Shown here: positions 16,316 to 25,483 of the stretch, piece after piece
Layout: each line of letters opens with the position of its first letter
How positions within the stretch are numbered: position 1 is the first letter of the stretch
From: Chloroflexota bacterium
GTDB taxonomy: Bacteria > Chloroflexota > UBA11872
Direction of reading: 5' to 3'
DNA length: 64,000 bases
Assembly: GCA_026706485.1 (NCBI GenBank)
Contig: JAPOYR010000006.1
Location: 126,005 to 190,004 of the forward strand
Notes under the pieces: generated by a model
What the model saw: only the letters and a program-made list of their open reading frames with translations
Database searches by the model: none
Told to the model about the DNA's origin: nothing
Made by a program: the position numbers and the translations under genes

Positions 16316-16933
16316 ATGAGCAGCGAAGCTCCGCAGGAGCCCTCGCAGCCGACTCCGGAAAGCTGGCGTGCGCGGCTGCCTTCGGTGTCTCGAAATGTCG
16401 CTCTGGCGCTGGTGGCGCTGGCCGTCGGCGGCGCGGCTCTGGGACTCTCCGTCGCCAACCGTTTGGCGGACGACGACGGCGGGTCGGTGGCCTATGTGAG
16501 CAACGTCGACGTGGGGCGCTGGAGCGAACGATTCGGGCCCCCACCGGGCTACAAGCCTGGATTCGCCCGCCCGCCGAGCAGGTTTGGGCGCGGCCCATTT
16601 GGCAAGGGCAGCTGGGATCGCGATGTCCGCGGCAAGCGCGGCGAACGATTCCCGACTCGCAAGGATGCCGGCGCTTTGGCTGGCACGGTCATAGCCATCG
16701 GCGAGGTCACCGGCGTTTCGCGTGGCACGATCAGCGTGTTCACCATTCTCGGCAACGACGTTGACATTGCCCTGCCGCGGGCCGATCAGGCCGACGGCGT
16801 AGTCGTCGGCGGCTGGGCGATTGTCATGGCGGAGCGCACGACCGACGGGCTGGTGGCGCGGTCGGTGCGTCCGATGTCGGTGCCCGACGCCTTTCGCGAC
16901 CGCGCCTGGTCCCGGTCCGCCGTCGCGAGCTAG
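16316..16933 (+). CDS. Membrane-anchored protein of unknown function
   Basis: A 205-residue protein with one helix near the N-terminus (VALALVALAVGGAALGLSVA) and the rest outside the membrane. The middle is rich in Gly, Arg, Pro and Phe (PPGYKPGFARPPSRFGRGPF). The C-terminal 75 residues (AGTVIAIGEVTGVSRGTISV ... ARSVRPM) resemble small OB-like domains found in DUF5666 proteins, a weak comparison. It starts 79 bases beyond the tRNA-Lys 5' end, on the opposite strand, and is followed 9 bases later by another membrane protein on the same strand, so they are probably cotranscribed. Confidence 0.7.
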   Translation: MSSEAPQEPSQPTPESWRARLPSVSRNVALALVALAVGGAALGLSVANRLADDDGGSVAYVSNVDVGRWSERFGPPPGYKPGFARPPSRFGRGPFGKGSWDRDVRGKRGERFPTRKDAGALAGTVIAIGEVTGVSRGTISVFTILGNDVDIALPRADQADGVVVGGWAIVMAERTTDGLVARSVRPMSVPDAFRDRAWSRSAVAS

Positions 16934-16942
16934 TCCCAGCGA

Positions 16943-17575
16943 ATGGCGATGCTGCGACACATTGCCGACGTTCCGCTCTACGCGGCCATCGGCGTCGGGC
17001 CGTTGGTGGCCGGCCGCACGGTGATCGATGGGTTCATCGGGATCCAGGGCGACCCGTGGCTCGGGCGCACCTCGCTCACCATCGAATGGCTGGCATTCGT
17101 GGTGCTCGGCTACTTCTTCACGCGAACCATGGTTGGATTGGCATTGGACTACGAGCCGTTCTGGCGCATCCCCGGTCGGGTGAGCGAGTTTGCCGCGTTG
17201 CTGGCGGCGGAGACGACCCCCGGGCCGTTGCACGCACACGTGGAGCGCGCCGGGGGCGACGTGTCGGCGGCCCTCCACGCCCGCTCGCTGCGCGAAGCGG
17301 GCATCGACGGTGGGCCGCTCGGCCGGCTCAACTATTCCTACATTGCCATCCGGGCGGGCTGCTTAGCGGCCGTCGTCGCGTTGGTCTGCCTGGTTGTAGA
17401 GCTGGTGCGACGCGCGGCCAGCGGCGACCAGGACGTTCTGCTCATCGGCATTCTCGCGGCCGTGGCGGCAATGGTGGTGCTTGTCGCAGCGTTCGCCAGC
17501 CGGATCATTGGCCGCGGTGTCGCCTACTACGCCGCTCGTGGGATCCGGAAGCAGGCGGCGACGGCTTCAGCCTGA
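16943..17575 (+). CDS. Four-helix membrane protein of unknown function
   Basis: A 210-residue protein with two N-terminal hydrophobic segments (VPLYAAIGVGPLVAG, WLAFVVLGYFFTRTMVGLAL), a soluble middle of about 80 residues, and two C-terminal helices (CLAAVVALVCLVVELV, VLLIGILAAVAAMVVLVAAF). No family was recognised. It follows the 16316-16933 gene by 9 bases. The tail RGIRKQAATASA is basic, consistent with a cytoplasmic end. Confidence 0.7.
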   Translation: MAMLRHIADVPLYAAIGVGPLVAGRTVIDGFIGIQGDPWLGRTSLTIEWLAFVVLGYFFTRTMVGLALDYEPFWRIPGRVSEFAALLAAETTPGPLHAHVERAGGDVSAALHARSLREAGIDGGPLGRLNYSYIAIRAGCLAAVVALVCLVVELVRRAASGDQDVLLIGILAAVAAMVVLVAAFASRIIGRGVAYYAARGIRKQAATASA

Positions 17576-17616
17576 GTCTGCGTCGAGCCGGTCACGAGCC
17601 GGCCCTGCCGGCGGGG

Positions 17617-18381
17617 CTAAGCGATCGTCGGCAGGTCGAGGAACATCGCCTCGCAGTCGCGCTGCTCGGCGATGCGGCCGGCCAGGGCGCGAACCCCGAA
17701 GACCTCGGTGGCATAGTGCCCGGCGGCGATGAAATGGATGCCAAGCTCGCGCGCGAGCATCTCCGCCGGCTCGGCCATGTCGCCCGTGAGCAGGGCGTCG
17801 GCGCCGAGGCCCTGCGCCTCCTGAATAAACGACGCGCCGCCGCCGCTGCACACCGCGACGCGCCGAATCGAGGCCGGTCCGTGCATGCAGGTGGCGTGCG
17901 GTCGGCCAATGGCGGCTTCGACGCGCTCCACCAGCACCGCGGGCGTCAGCGGTTGAGGCGCACGGCCGATCTTGCCGATGGCCTGACCACCGCTCATCGC
18001 GAACGGCGTGGGCTCAGGCTCGAGGCCGAGGGCCCGCACGATCTGCGCGTTGTTGCCCAGGCTGTCGTGCGCGTCCAGCGCCAGGTGGTAGGCGGCCAGG
18101 CTGATGTCGGCGTCGAACAGCGCGCGCAGCCGATCGCGCATGACCCGAGTGACCACCCGGCTGTCACGGTCCCAGAAGAGCCCGTGGTGCACCACGACTA
18201 GTTGCGCCCCGACTCGCGCGGCCTGCCCGAACAGCGCCAGGCTGGAGCTGACGGCGGTGACGACCCGCTCGACGCGCTCGCTGCCGACCACCTGCAGGCC
18301 CATGGGCCCATAGTCTGGAAACGCGGCCACGTCCAGCGTGGCGTCCAGAAACGCGATCAGGTCGTCGCGGCGCTCCGACAC
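17617..18381 (-). CDS. Nif3-like dinuclear metal centre protein
   Basis: A 254-residue NIF3/DUF34 protein. DYGPMGLQVVGSE is the usual opening, VVVHHGLFWD supplies the paired metal-binding histidines, AAYHLALDAHDSLGNNAQI is the next conserved stretch, and LLTGDMAEPAE and HFIAAGHYATEVFG close the site. These hexameric proteins bind two metal ions and some act on GTP; the general role is unsettled. The GTG at 18381 is chosen because it follows the upstream stop by 7 bases and leaves the family N-terminus intact. It is probably cotranscribed with DUF5069 and the two genes before it. Confidence 0.9.
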   Translation of the reverse strand: MSERRDDLIAFLDATLDVAAFPDYGPMGLQVVGSERVERVVTAVSSSLALFGQAARVGAQLVVVHHGLFWDRDSRVVTRVMRDRLRALFDADISLAAYHLALDAHDSLGNNAQIVRALGLEPEPTPFAMSGGQAIGKIGRAPQPLTPAVLVERVEAAIGRPHATCMHGPASIRRVAVCSGGGASFIQEAQGLGADALLTGDMAEPAEMLARELGIHFIAAGHYATEVFGVRALAGRIAEQRDCEAMFLDLPTIA

Positions 18382-18388
18382 CCGGCGG

Positions 18389-18643
18389 CTAGCTGACGGC
18401 CTTGCTTGCCTCGCGCACCCCGTCGACCAGCTCTGCGTCCGTGTCGCTGGCGGTGGCGATGCGCATGAACTCATCCGCCGAAATCCCCAGCTCGCCCAGC
18501 ACGCGCTTGTCAATGGGGCACGGGTAGATGTAGTCGTCGATGGTCCCGTCGGCCTTGGCGCGAGCCTTGTCCGACATGCGGGCAATCCAGGGAATGCCGC
18601 CGATCACCAGGTCGCGCGACCGCGGCTGGAAGCCTTCGCTCAT
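18389..18643 (-). CDS. DUF5069 family small protein
   Basis: An 84-residue protein. IPWIARMSDKARAKADGTID followed by YIYPCPIDKRVLGELGISADEF matches the DUF5069 pattern of DKxRAxxxGTxxxYxxxCPLDxxF. No function is known for the family. An AGGGGAT site lies ahead of the ATG. It sits 7 bases before the Nif3 gene and 30 bases after the kinase-like gene, in one likely operon. Confidence 0.8.
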   Translation of the reverse strand: MSEGFQPRSRDLVIGGIPWIARMSDKARAKADGTIDDYIYPCPIDKRVLGELGISADEFMRIATASDTDAELVDGVREASKAVS

Positions 18644-18673
18644 GGGTCGATCCCCTGTGTCGTGTACCAGAGT

Positions 18674-19579
18674 CTAGACCAGCGCGGCGGCAAGGTGCGG
18701 AACGATTGTTGTGCGCGCGCAGAGCCGCCGCACGAGCGTCAAACCCACGGGGTGGGCTGGCTCGGGGCGCCAGAGGCCGGCGGCGTCGGCGAGGGCGAGC
18801 AGTAGGGCACCGGCCAGAAACTGCGAGTCGGTATTTGGAAGCGGAGCGTCCCCTTGACCGGCTAAGAGGGCCTGCCCGGCGCGACCGGATGTTGAATCGT
18901 GCGGCAGCATTGTGGCTTTACATAACGACCACTCGGCAGAATCAAGTCCAAAGGCTTCCAGGTCAACGAAAGTGATTCCGCTTGGGCCAAGGATGACGTT
19001 GCCCGGATTCAGATCGAGCGGCACCGTCCGGACGGCGGCCGAACCGATGATGTCGGCAAGCTGGCGAATCTCCTCTGCGGCTGCTTTCCACGCCGGGTCC
19101 TCCTGCTGCAGGAGGCCCGAGCCGATGAGCGCCTCCGCGACTTCTGAAACCTCCGAGCGGCGGAGGCTGTGCGCCCGCCTGACGCGCGCGGGATCCATCG
19201 CGTCGGTCCACGCGTCGAGCGCCGCCAGCAATGCGTCCCAGGCGCCCGATACTTGCTCCCACGCGGGCCGGGCCGCCTCGCCACGCAACGCCTGTGCCAG
19301 GGTGGGGCCCGCAACCCATTCGCGGACAATTGCCGCATTCGCTTCGTCCAATGCGAGAAGCCGGGGAACGGGCGCGCCGCGCGCGGCAAGGGCGGCATAA
19401 GCGCCGCCCTCCGTGCGCGCTCGCTCGCCGGCCTGCCGTCCGTCGAAGAGCTTGCAGGCGAGAATTCGGGAACCGTCGCGCACCCGGTATGTCCCCCGCG
19501 CGATGTGTTCGATCCTCGATGAGTCCACGGGAGAGGCGCCGACTGCATGCAGGGCGGCGCGGATGCGCGCGGCATTCAC
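18674..19579 (-). CDS. Aminoglycoside phosphotransferase-like kinase fold protein
   Basis: A 301-residue protein with the APH/ChoK kinase fold: a Lys in ILACKLFDG, a hinge-like IVREWVAGPTL, a catalytic-loop variant VPLDLNPGNVIL where HGDLHPGN is usual, and a metal-binding FVDLEAFG. The Asp and Asn of the catalytic loop are kept but the His is replaced by Pro, so activity and substrate are uncertain. The GTG start overlaps the upstream DUF2344 stop by four bases. It is probably a small-molecule kinase rather than a resistance gene. Confidence 0.82.
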   Translation of the reverse strand: MNAARIRAALHAVGASPVDSSRIEHIARGTYRVRDGSRILACKLFDGRQAGERARTEGGAYAALAARGAPVPRLLALDEANAAIVREWVAGPTLAQALRGEAARPAWEQVSGAWDALLAALDAWTDAMDPARVRRAHSLRRSEVSEVAEALIGSGLLQQEDPAWKAAAEEIRQLADIIGSAAVRTVPLDLNPGNVILGPSGITFVDLEAFGLDSAEWSLCKATMLPHDSTSGRAGQALLAGQGDAPLPNTDSQFLAGALLLALADAAGLWRPEPAHPVGLTLVRRLCARTTIVPHLAAALV

Positions 19580-20217
19580 TCGGGCAGCTCGGTCTCGATC
19601 TCGGTCCTGACGACGCCGCCGAATTCGACGCCCAGCGCCGACGCGAGATCGCGTGGCGTGACGATGGAGCCGTCCCGGAGGCTCAGGCGGGCATGCAGAC
19701 CGTCGTCCGGTCCAACCGCGAGTTCGATCAGCCCGGGTCGAATGTCCCGCGGCCGGGAGGGTCGGCCGCCACGGGCGTCGCGCTGAATCACGACGGCGGG
19801 CGACGCGAGCAGCTGCTCCACCTGTGTTGCCAGGTCGTCGGGCGGATTCTCAGGCTGGAGTTCATAGGTCGCCCAGGCCGTCTTGAACTTGCGTCGCGCG
19901 ACCCGTTGGACATCGCCGACGGCCAAGCCGTCGGCGGTTGCGCAGGCCAGCCGCTCGCGAACCGACTCCGGCGGCACGTCCTCCCGCAGCGACAGCACCA
20001 CGACCTCGCGCAGGCCCTCGGACCCTACCGCGAGCGGCGGGCCGAAGGTCAGCCGGGGCTTGGGGCGAAATCCGCGGCTATAGGCCAATGGCAGACCGGC
20101 GCGGCGCGTGGCGCGCTCCCACGCCCGGCGCACGTCGTGCAGCGACAGATACCGGGCGTCGCCCGTCTTGGCGTAGCGGAGGAGGTAGTGGTGCTCGGCG
20201 GGTGGTTCTTGGTCCAT
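19576..20217 (-). CDS. TIGR03936/DUF2344 protein
   Basis: A 213-residue protein. LLRYAKTGDARYLSLHDVRR, AWERATRRAGLPLAYSRGF and PKPRLTFGPPLAVGSEGLRE match DUF2344, which normally lies next to, or fused to, a B12-binding-type radical SAM protein. No radical SAM gene is present in this neighbourhood. The ATG follows no strong ribosome-binding site. The stop overlaps the start of the kinase-like gene, suggesting a four-gene operon down to Nif3. Confidence 0.88.
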   Translation of the reverse strand: MDQEPPAEHHYLLRYAKTGDARYLSLHDVRRAWERATRRAGLPLAYSRGFRPKPRLTFGPPLAVGSEGLREVVVLSLREDVPPESVRERLACATADGLAVGDVQRVARRKFKTAWATYELQPENPPDDLATQVEQLLASPAVVIQRDARGGRPSRPRDIRPGLIELAVGPDDGLHARLSLRDGSIVTPRDLASALGVEFGGVVRTEIETELPE

Positions 20218-20303
20218 GCGGCGAAGTCGGGTCGCGGTCGGCCGCCTGCGCGTGCCGTGCCTTGTAGCATAGGCGCGCCGAGTGACGCCGAGCGCGCGGA
20301 CCA

Positions 20304-20828
20304 GTGAACGAACCGGTTCTGCTTCTCAATCAAAACTACGAGCCGCTCAACGTCTGCCGCACGCGTCGCGCCATCGTGTTGCTCAGCAAGGGCAAGGCCG
20401 AGCTGCTGGAGAACGGTCGGGCGCCGATTTACAGCGTGCGCCAGCTCTACCCGCGGCCCTCGGTCATTCGCATGCTTTACCACGTCCGCCGCCCGCGTCC
20501 GACGGTGCGGCTTAGCCGGCGTGAGGTCTTTGTGCGGGATCGCTATCGCTGTCAATACTGCGCCGAGACGATCATCGAGCCGACCGTGGACCATGTCGTG
20601 CCGCGGCGGCTTGGCGGTCGACGACGCTGGGAGAACCTGGTGACCGCGTGCCGCCGCTGCAATCTGCGCAAGGCCGGACGCACCCCGCGCGAGGCGGGCA
20701 TGCGCCTCCTGCGCCAGCCACGCCGCCCGAAATCGGCGATTGCCCACCTGGTCTGGCACGTCGCCGGAGGCAGCGTCGACCCAACCTGGCAGCCCTATTT
20801 GCCCCAGCTGGAGTTGGCCGCCGGCTAA
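20304..20828 (+). CDS. HNH endonuclease family protein
   Basis: A 174-residue protein of the group beginning VLLLNQNYEPLNVCRTRRAI. The HNH core is FVRDRYRCQYC, then PTVDHVVPRRLGG, RRWENLVTACRRCNLRKAGR, giving two CxxC zinc-binding pairs and the catalytic His, Asn and His/Arg positions. This solitary type is common in many bacteria and is not linked to restriction systems. The start is GTG. It reads divergently from the DUF2344 operon and converges on the aconitase gene. Confidence 0.9.
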   Translation: MNEPVLLLNQNYEPLNVCRTRRAIVLLSKGKAELLENGRAPIYSVRQLYPRPSVIRMLYHVRRPRPTVRLSRREVFVRDRYRCQYCAETIIEPTVDHVVPRRLGGRRRWENLVTACRRCNLRKAGRTPREAGMRLLRQPRRPKSAIAHLVWHVAGGSVDPTWQPYLPQLELAAG

Positions 20829-20852
20829 CCCTCAGATTGGGGACAAGCGGGC

Positions 20853-23144
20853 TTAGTCGCCGGCGTGCTCGCGCAGCAGGTTGAGGGCCGACCCGGCCCA
20901 GAACCATTCGATCTGGTCGTCGGTCAGAGTGTGATCGAGCTGGATCTGCTCCTGTGAGCCGTCCGCGTGTTCGATGCGTGCCGCCAGGGGACGCCCAGGC
21001 GCCAGCCGATCGATGTCCAAGAGACTCACCCGGTCGTCGGCCTGGATACGGTCGTAGTCGGCGGGATCCACGAAGGTCAGCGGCAAGATGCCTTGCTTCT
21101 TGAGGTTCGTCTCGTGGATCCGCGCGAAGCTGCGCACCACCACGGCGCCTGCGCCGAATAGGCGGGGCGACATGGCTGCGTGCTCGCGGCTGCTGCCCTC
21201 GCCGTAGTTCGAGTCGCCCACGGCCACCCAGGCGAGACCGGCCGCGGCGTAGGCCTTGGCGACTTGCGCCAGCGGCTCCTCGACGGCGCCGGTGAGCACG
21301 TTGCGGCCGGCGCCCGGTGCGTCCGCGAAGGCATTGTTGGCGCCGGTAAACATGTTGTCGCTGATGCGCGTGAGATGCCCGCGGTAGCGCAGCCAGGGGC
21401 CCGCCGGGGAGATGGCATCCGTGGTGCACTGTCCCACGGCTCGCAGCAATACCGGCATGGACCAAAACTGCTCCGCCGATCGCGCTCCGAACGGCGTCAG
21501 CCGTTCCAGCCGTTCGCTGTCCGCGGCGATCGACACCTCGACCCCAGCGGCGTCCGCCGGCGGCGGCACATAGCCATGGCGCCGGCCGGTGAAGCCGTCC
21601 GCCGGCACGTCGGGAGCCGGTTCGGGCGGGTCGAGGCGCAGCCCGTTGCCAGCGAGCGAGTCGGTGAGCGGATTGAATGACAGACGACCGCTGAGCGCGA
21701 ACGCCACCGTGAGCTCGGGACTGGTGATGAACGCCTGGGTGTTGGGGCTGCCGTCGTTGCGCCGGGGAAAGTTGCGATTGAAGGACGTGACGATGGAGTT
21801 GGTGGCCAGGGCCTTGCCGCCCGCGGCATCCGGCTCGATATCTTCGCGGCGCCATTGGCCAATGCAGGGGCCGCAGGCGTTGGCGAGCACGCTGCCGCCA
21901 ATGGCTTCCAGGTCGGCCAGCTGGCCGTCACGCTCGATCGTCGCCCGCACCATTTCGGATCCCGGCGTGACCAGAAACGGCACGGATGCGCGCAGACCGG
22001 CGGCGGACGCCTGCCGGGCCACGTCGGCGGCGCGTGTGATGTCTTCATAGGAGGAGTTGGTGCAGCTGCCGAGCAGGGCGGCCGAGATCTGCTCGGCGAA
22101 GCCTTCGGCCTCAACTTCGGCTTCCAGTGCCGAGACTGGCCGAGCCCGGTCGGGCCGGTGCGGCCCCACGACGTGCGGCTCGAGCTCTGAGAGGTCGATC
22201 TCGACCACCTGCTCATAGAACGATGCGGGATCGCGCTCGACCTCGGCGTCGGCGCGCAGCAAATCCTGGTTCGCGTCGGCCAGATCGGCCAGCTCGGCGC
22301 GCTCGGTCGCGCGCAGATAGGTGGCCATGCGCTCGTCGTAGGCGAACACGGATGTCGTCGCGCCCAGCTCGGCACCCATGTTGGTGATGGTGGACTTGCC
22401 GGTGCACGCCAGCGCGCGCGTGCCTGGTCCAAAGTATTCGATGATCCGGTTCGTGCCGCCGCTCGTGGTGAGGATGCCCGCGAGCTTCAGAATCACGTCC
22501 TTCGGCGCGGTCCAGCCGTTGAGCTCGCCCGTGAGCCGGACGCCGATGACGTGGGGTTGCAACGTCTCCCAGGGAAGATCGACCATCACATCCACCGCGT
22601 CCGCGCCGCCCACGCCGATTGCCAGCATTCCCAGGCCGCCGGCGTTGGGCGTGTGCGAATCGGTGCCAATGATGAGTCCGCCCGGAAACGCGTAGTTTTC
22701 CAGGATGACCTGGTGAATGATTCCCGAGCCCGGCGCCCAGAAGCCGATGCCGTATCGTGCACTGACCGACTTGAGGAAGGCATATACCTCGTTGTTCTCG
22801 AGCAACGCCGTTTGAAGGTCAGCGTCGGCGCCCACGTGCGCCCGGATCAGGTGATCGCAATGCACGGTCGAGGGAACCGCCACCGTGTCGCGACCCGCGA
22901 GCATGAATTGCAGCAGGGCCATCTGCGCGGTCGCGTCCTGCATCGCCACGCGGTCGGGACGAATCTGCAAATAGCTTTCCAGCGGCGTCAGGTCCTGGGT
23001 GGACGGGTCGTCGAGATGGCCGAAAAGCAGCTTTTCAGCCAGCGTGAGCGGGCGGTCGAGTCGTTCACGGACCGTGGCCAGGCGTGCGCGCGCACGCGCG
23101 TAGGAATCTGCGACCAGCGCGGGGGTCGACTCGATCACCGTCAC
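20853..23144 (-). CDS. Aconitate hydratase, mitochondrial-type
   Basis: A 763-residue aconitase that converts citrate to isocitrate in the TCA cycle. The cluster cysteines are C361 (LLGSCTNSSYED) and C424/C427 (ANACGPCIGQW). Other motifs are TVHCDHLI, IIGTDSHTPNAGGLG, the swivelling-domain GDSNYGEGSSREHAAM and SFARIHETNLKKQG. Length and these motifs fit the mitochondrial/AcnA-ACO2 subgroup rather than AcnB. The GTG start follows AGGAGAG. It is a single gene. Confidence 0.95.
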   Translation of the reverse strand: MTVIESTPALVADSYARARARLATVRERLDRPLTLAEKLLFGHLDDPSTQDLTPLESYLQIRPDRVAMQDATAQMALLQFMLAGRDTVAVPSTVHCDHLIRAHVGADADLQTALLENNEVYAFLKSVSARYGIGFWAPGSGIIHQVILENYAFPGGLIIGTDSHTPNAGGLGMLAIGVGGADAVDVMVDLPWETLQPHVIGVRLTGELNGWTAPKDVILKLAGILTTSGGTNRIIEYFGPGTRALACTGKSTITNMGAELGATTSVFAYDERMATYLRATERAELADLADANQDLLRADAEVERDPASFYEQVVEIDLSELEPHVVGPHRPDRARPVSALEAEVEAEGFAEQISAALLGSCTNSSYEDITRAADVARQASAAGLRASVPFLVTPGSEMVRATIERDGQLADLEAIGGSVLANACGPCIGQWRREDIEPDAAGGKALATNSIVTSFNRNFPRRNDGSPNTQAFITSPELTVAFALSGRLSFNPLTDSLAGNGLRLDPPEPAPDVPADGFTGRRHGYVPPPADAAGVEVSIAADSERLERLTPFGARSAEQFWSMPVLLRAVGQCTTDAISPAGPWLRYRGHLTRISDNMFTGANNAFADAPGAGRNVLTGAVEEPLAQVAKAYAAAGLAWVAVGDSNYGEGSSREHAAMSPRLFGAGAVVVRSFARIHETNLKKQGILPLTFVDPADYDRIQADDRVSLLDIDRLAPGRPLAARIEHADGSQEQIQLDHTLTDDQIEWFWAGSALNLLREHAGD

Positions 23145-23257
23145 AAGGCTCTCCTCTCAGGGCTTACCCGGCCGAAATGGGCGGATGCCCAGGCCCTATG
23201 CTTACCCAACTATCGCGCATTTGGTCGCGATCGCGGGAATTAGGCCCTAACGGCTCC

Positions 23258-24166
23258 ATGACCCAGCTACTGGCCGCGCTGTCGACGACCGCCCGGCCGG
23301 CCCAATGGCTCAAGAACGTCGTGGTGCTGGCGCCACTGGTCTTTGCGCAACGGCTCACGGACGGCGGCGACGTGCTGCGCGCCGTGGCCATGTTCGCCAT
23401 CTTCTGCGCGCTGTCGTCCGGCGTGTATTTCATCAACGACGCGGTTGATGCCGAACGCGACCGTCGAAACCCCCACAAAGCGCGCCGGCCGGTGGCCGCG
23501 GGACGGCTGCGCCGTGCCACTGCCGTCGCAACCGGTGTCGTGTTGGGGGCGCTGGCCGTGGGGTTGTCCGCGCTGCTCGGCACCGGTGTCGTGGTCGTCC
23601 TCGGCAGCTATTTCGCGCTCAACGTGGTCTACAGCCTGTGGCTCTCGCGGGTGGCGTTCCTGGACGGCATGGCGGTAGCCGCGGGGTTCGTCCTCCGCGC
23701 CATCGCCGGAGCGGTCGTCATATCGGTTCCGTTTTCCGGCTGGCTCATCCTCTGCACGTTTCTCTTGACCCTGCTTATCTCGCTCGGCAAGCGGCGTGCC
23801 GAATTGACGCAGGCGGACGCGCAGGCTAGGGGCCTCCGGCGAACCTGGAACGACGTGCCGCCGGAAGTCGTCGACGCCGTGATCGTCCTGGTGGGCGCGA
23901 CGGTGGTCGTCTGCTACTCGATTTACAGCCTCGCGCCGGAGACGGCGGAGCAGTTTGGCGGAAGGGGACTCGTCTTTACCGTGCCGTTCGTGCTGTATGG
24001 CATCGCGCGGTTCATGCTGCGCGCGTTCAGTGGCGAGGGCGTGTGGGACCCCACGACCGTGCTGCTGCGCGACCGCGGGATCCAGGCTGCCGTCGTCGGC
24101 TGGCTCGCCGCGGCGGTGATCATCATCTACTGGGCCGGTCCATGGCTCAGTGATCTGGTTTCGTAA
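23258..24166 (+). CDS. UbiA-type prenyltransferase (decaprenyl-phosphate phosphoribosyltransferase-like)
   Basis: A 302-residue membrane protein with about eight helices. RPAQWLKNVVVLAPLVFA at the start and NDAVDAERDRRNPHKARRPV (the NDxxDxxxDxxNPxKxxRP motif) match the UbiA subgroup that includes decaprenyl-phosphate phosphoribosyltransferase of arabinan synthesis. A second Asp-rich motif, KRRAELTQADAQARG, follows. Here it may attach ribose-5-phosphate or another group to a polyprenyl phosphate for cell-envelope sugars. The start ATG at 23258 matches the family N-terminus; an upstream in-frame ATG would add an unlikely 58 residues. Confidence 0.85.
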   Translation: MTQLLAALSTTARPAQWLKNVVVLAPLVFAQRLTDGGDVLRAVAMFAIFCALSSGVYFINDAVDAERDRRNPHKARRPVAAGRLRRATAVATGVVLGALAVGLSALLGTGVVVVLGSYFALNVVYSLWLSRVAFLDGMAVAAGFVLRAIAGAVVISVPFSGWLILCTFLLTLLISLGKRRAELTQADAQARGLRRTWNDVPPEVVDAVIVLVGATVVVCYSIYSLAPETAEQFGGRGLVFTVPFVLYGIARFMLRAFSGEGVWDPTTVLLRDRGIQAAVVGWLAAAVIIIYWAGPWLSDLVS

Positions 24167-24296
24167 ACGGCGGGCGTTTGCCCCTACGCCAATGAAGCAG
24201 AGGCGGTGCGTCGTATCTCCGGTCACGCCGATCTACCGCCGGCGTGGATTCCACGAGTGCGCGGGTAGAATGCCGCCCGCTACCGGCTCCTTGTAG

Positions 24297-24602
24297 ATGC
24301 CTGACCCGTCACCAAGCGACCGCGCCGAGGCCTACCGCCGCGCGACCGAGCGCGTGCGGGCGCGATTGGGCTTCGCGGGTCACGCGGCGGTATGGGCGGC
24401 CGTTGCCATCCTGCTGCTGATCGTCAACATCATCGCCACCCCGAACTTCATCTGGTTCTTCTGGCCGGTGGTGTTCTGGCTGATCGCACTGGCGCTGCAC
24501 GGCTGGGCGGTATTTGGTCCCGGCCTGCCCATGATCGAGCGCTGGCGGCAGCGCGAAGCCGCGCGGGAGTTCGACCGCATGCAGCGCCAGGGCGACGAGT
24601 GA
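24297..24602 (+). CDS. 2TM domain protein
   Basis: A 101-residue protein with two helices (HAAVWAAVAILLLIVNIIA, FIWFFWPVVFWLIALALHG) and short charged ends. AVFGPGLPMIERWRQREAAR after the second helix is the typical tail of 2TM-domain (PF13239-like) proteins, whose role is unknown. The stop overlaps the GTG of the next gene by four bases. Confidence 0.8.
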   Translation: MPDPSPSDRAEAYRRATERVRARLGFAGHAAVWAAVAILLLIVNIIATPNFIWFFWPVVFWLIALALHGWAVFGPGLPMIERWRQREAAREFDRMQRQGDE

Positions 24603-25483
24603 GCGCCACGCGAAGGTTCGGGATTCGCGGCTGGCAACGGCTCGAAGACTTTTACCCGCCGCGCGTCAAGCCGGCGGAGATGCTGGGCCACTACGCGGAA
24701 GCGGCAGACGTGGTTGAAACGCCCAACACCTTCAACGGCATTCCGAAGCCGGAGCGGCTGGCCGAGTGGGCGGACCAGGCGCCGGACGACTTTCGCATCG
24801 ACGTCATCGCGTTCGGCGGCCTCACGCTGCATCAGCGGCGCCCGGGCGACTCGGGCCCAATCGGACGGCGGTCGTGGCAAGAGGTCTCGGTGGTGCCGCC
24901 CGACGTGCTGTTCGACGACTTTGCCCAGGCGCTCGCGCCGCTGGCGGAGGCCGGCAAGCTCGGCTGCGTGGTGCTGCAGTTTCCGTCGTGGTTCGGGGCC
25001 GGGGACGAGGCTCGCGAATACCTGGGGCACGTCAGCGGACTTCTCCCCGAATTACCCCTGGCCGCCGAGTTTCGGCATCCGAGCTGGGACGTGCCCAGCC
25101 AGCAGGACGCGACCTTGGAGTGTCTGATCGACCTGGAAATGGCCCTGGTGGTGGCCGACTTCCCGCCCGATCGACCAGAGGCCGGACCGCCCACCGTCGC
25201 CGTCACCACAGACCGCCTCAGCGTCGTGCGGCTCCATGGCCGCGACGCCGACGCCTGGCCGCGCACCGAGGCCAATCCCGTCGAGTCAATGGCCCATACC
25301 TACTCCGACGCGGAGCTGTCGCCCTGGGTGGCGCGGGTGCGTGAGCTTTCCGAAGAGGCGGCCGAGGTGCACGTGCTCGTGGGCACGACGCCGTACGCCG
25401 AGGCCCTGGACGCTGCCGACCGCCTCAAGACGGCCATCGCCGAGGCCGAAGAGGCCGAGGCGCGCTGGGGCTACGTCCCCTAG
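24599..25483 (+). CDS. DUF72 domain protein (YecE-like)
   Basis: A 294-residue TIM-barrel-like protein. FGIRGWQRLEDFYPP is the DUF72 opening (GTxGWxxxxFYP), VVETPNTFNGIP corresponds to the VEINxTFYxxP motif, LGCVVLQFPSWF to the LGPxLxQFPP motif, and PLAAEFRHPSW to the VExRHPSW motif. The enzymatic role is not established. The GTG at 24599 is chosen because it overlaps the previous stop and starts the family domain. It ends four bases into the convergent SecF stop. Confidence 0.9.
   Translation: MSATRRFGIRGWQRLEDFYPPRVKPAEMLGHYAEAADVVETPNTFNGIPKPERLAEWADQAPDDFRIDVIAFGGLTLHQRRPGDSGPIGRRSWQEVSVVPPDVLFDDFAQALAPLAEAGKLGCVVLQFPSWFGAGDEAREYLGHVSGLLPELPLAAEFRHPSWDVPSQQDATLECLIDLEMALVVADFPPDRPEAGPPTVAVTTDRLSVVRLHGRDADAWPRTEANPVESMAHTYSDAELSPWVARVRELSEEAAEVHVLVGTTPYAEALDAADRLKTAIAEAEEAEARWGYVP

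Noticed and set aside
18674..19579. Aminoglycoside resistance from the kinase fold
   Set aside because: The catalytic loop His is replaced and the neighbours are housekeeping or unknown genes.
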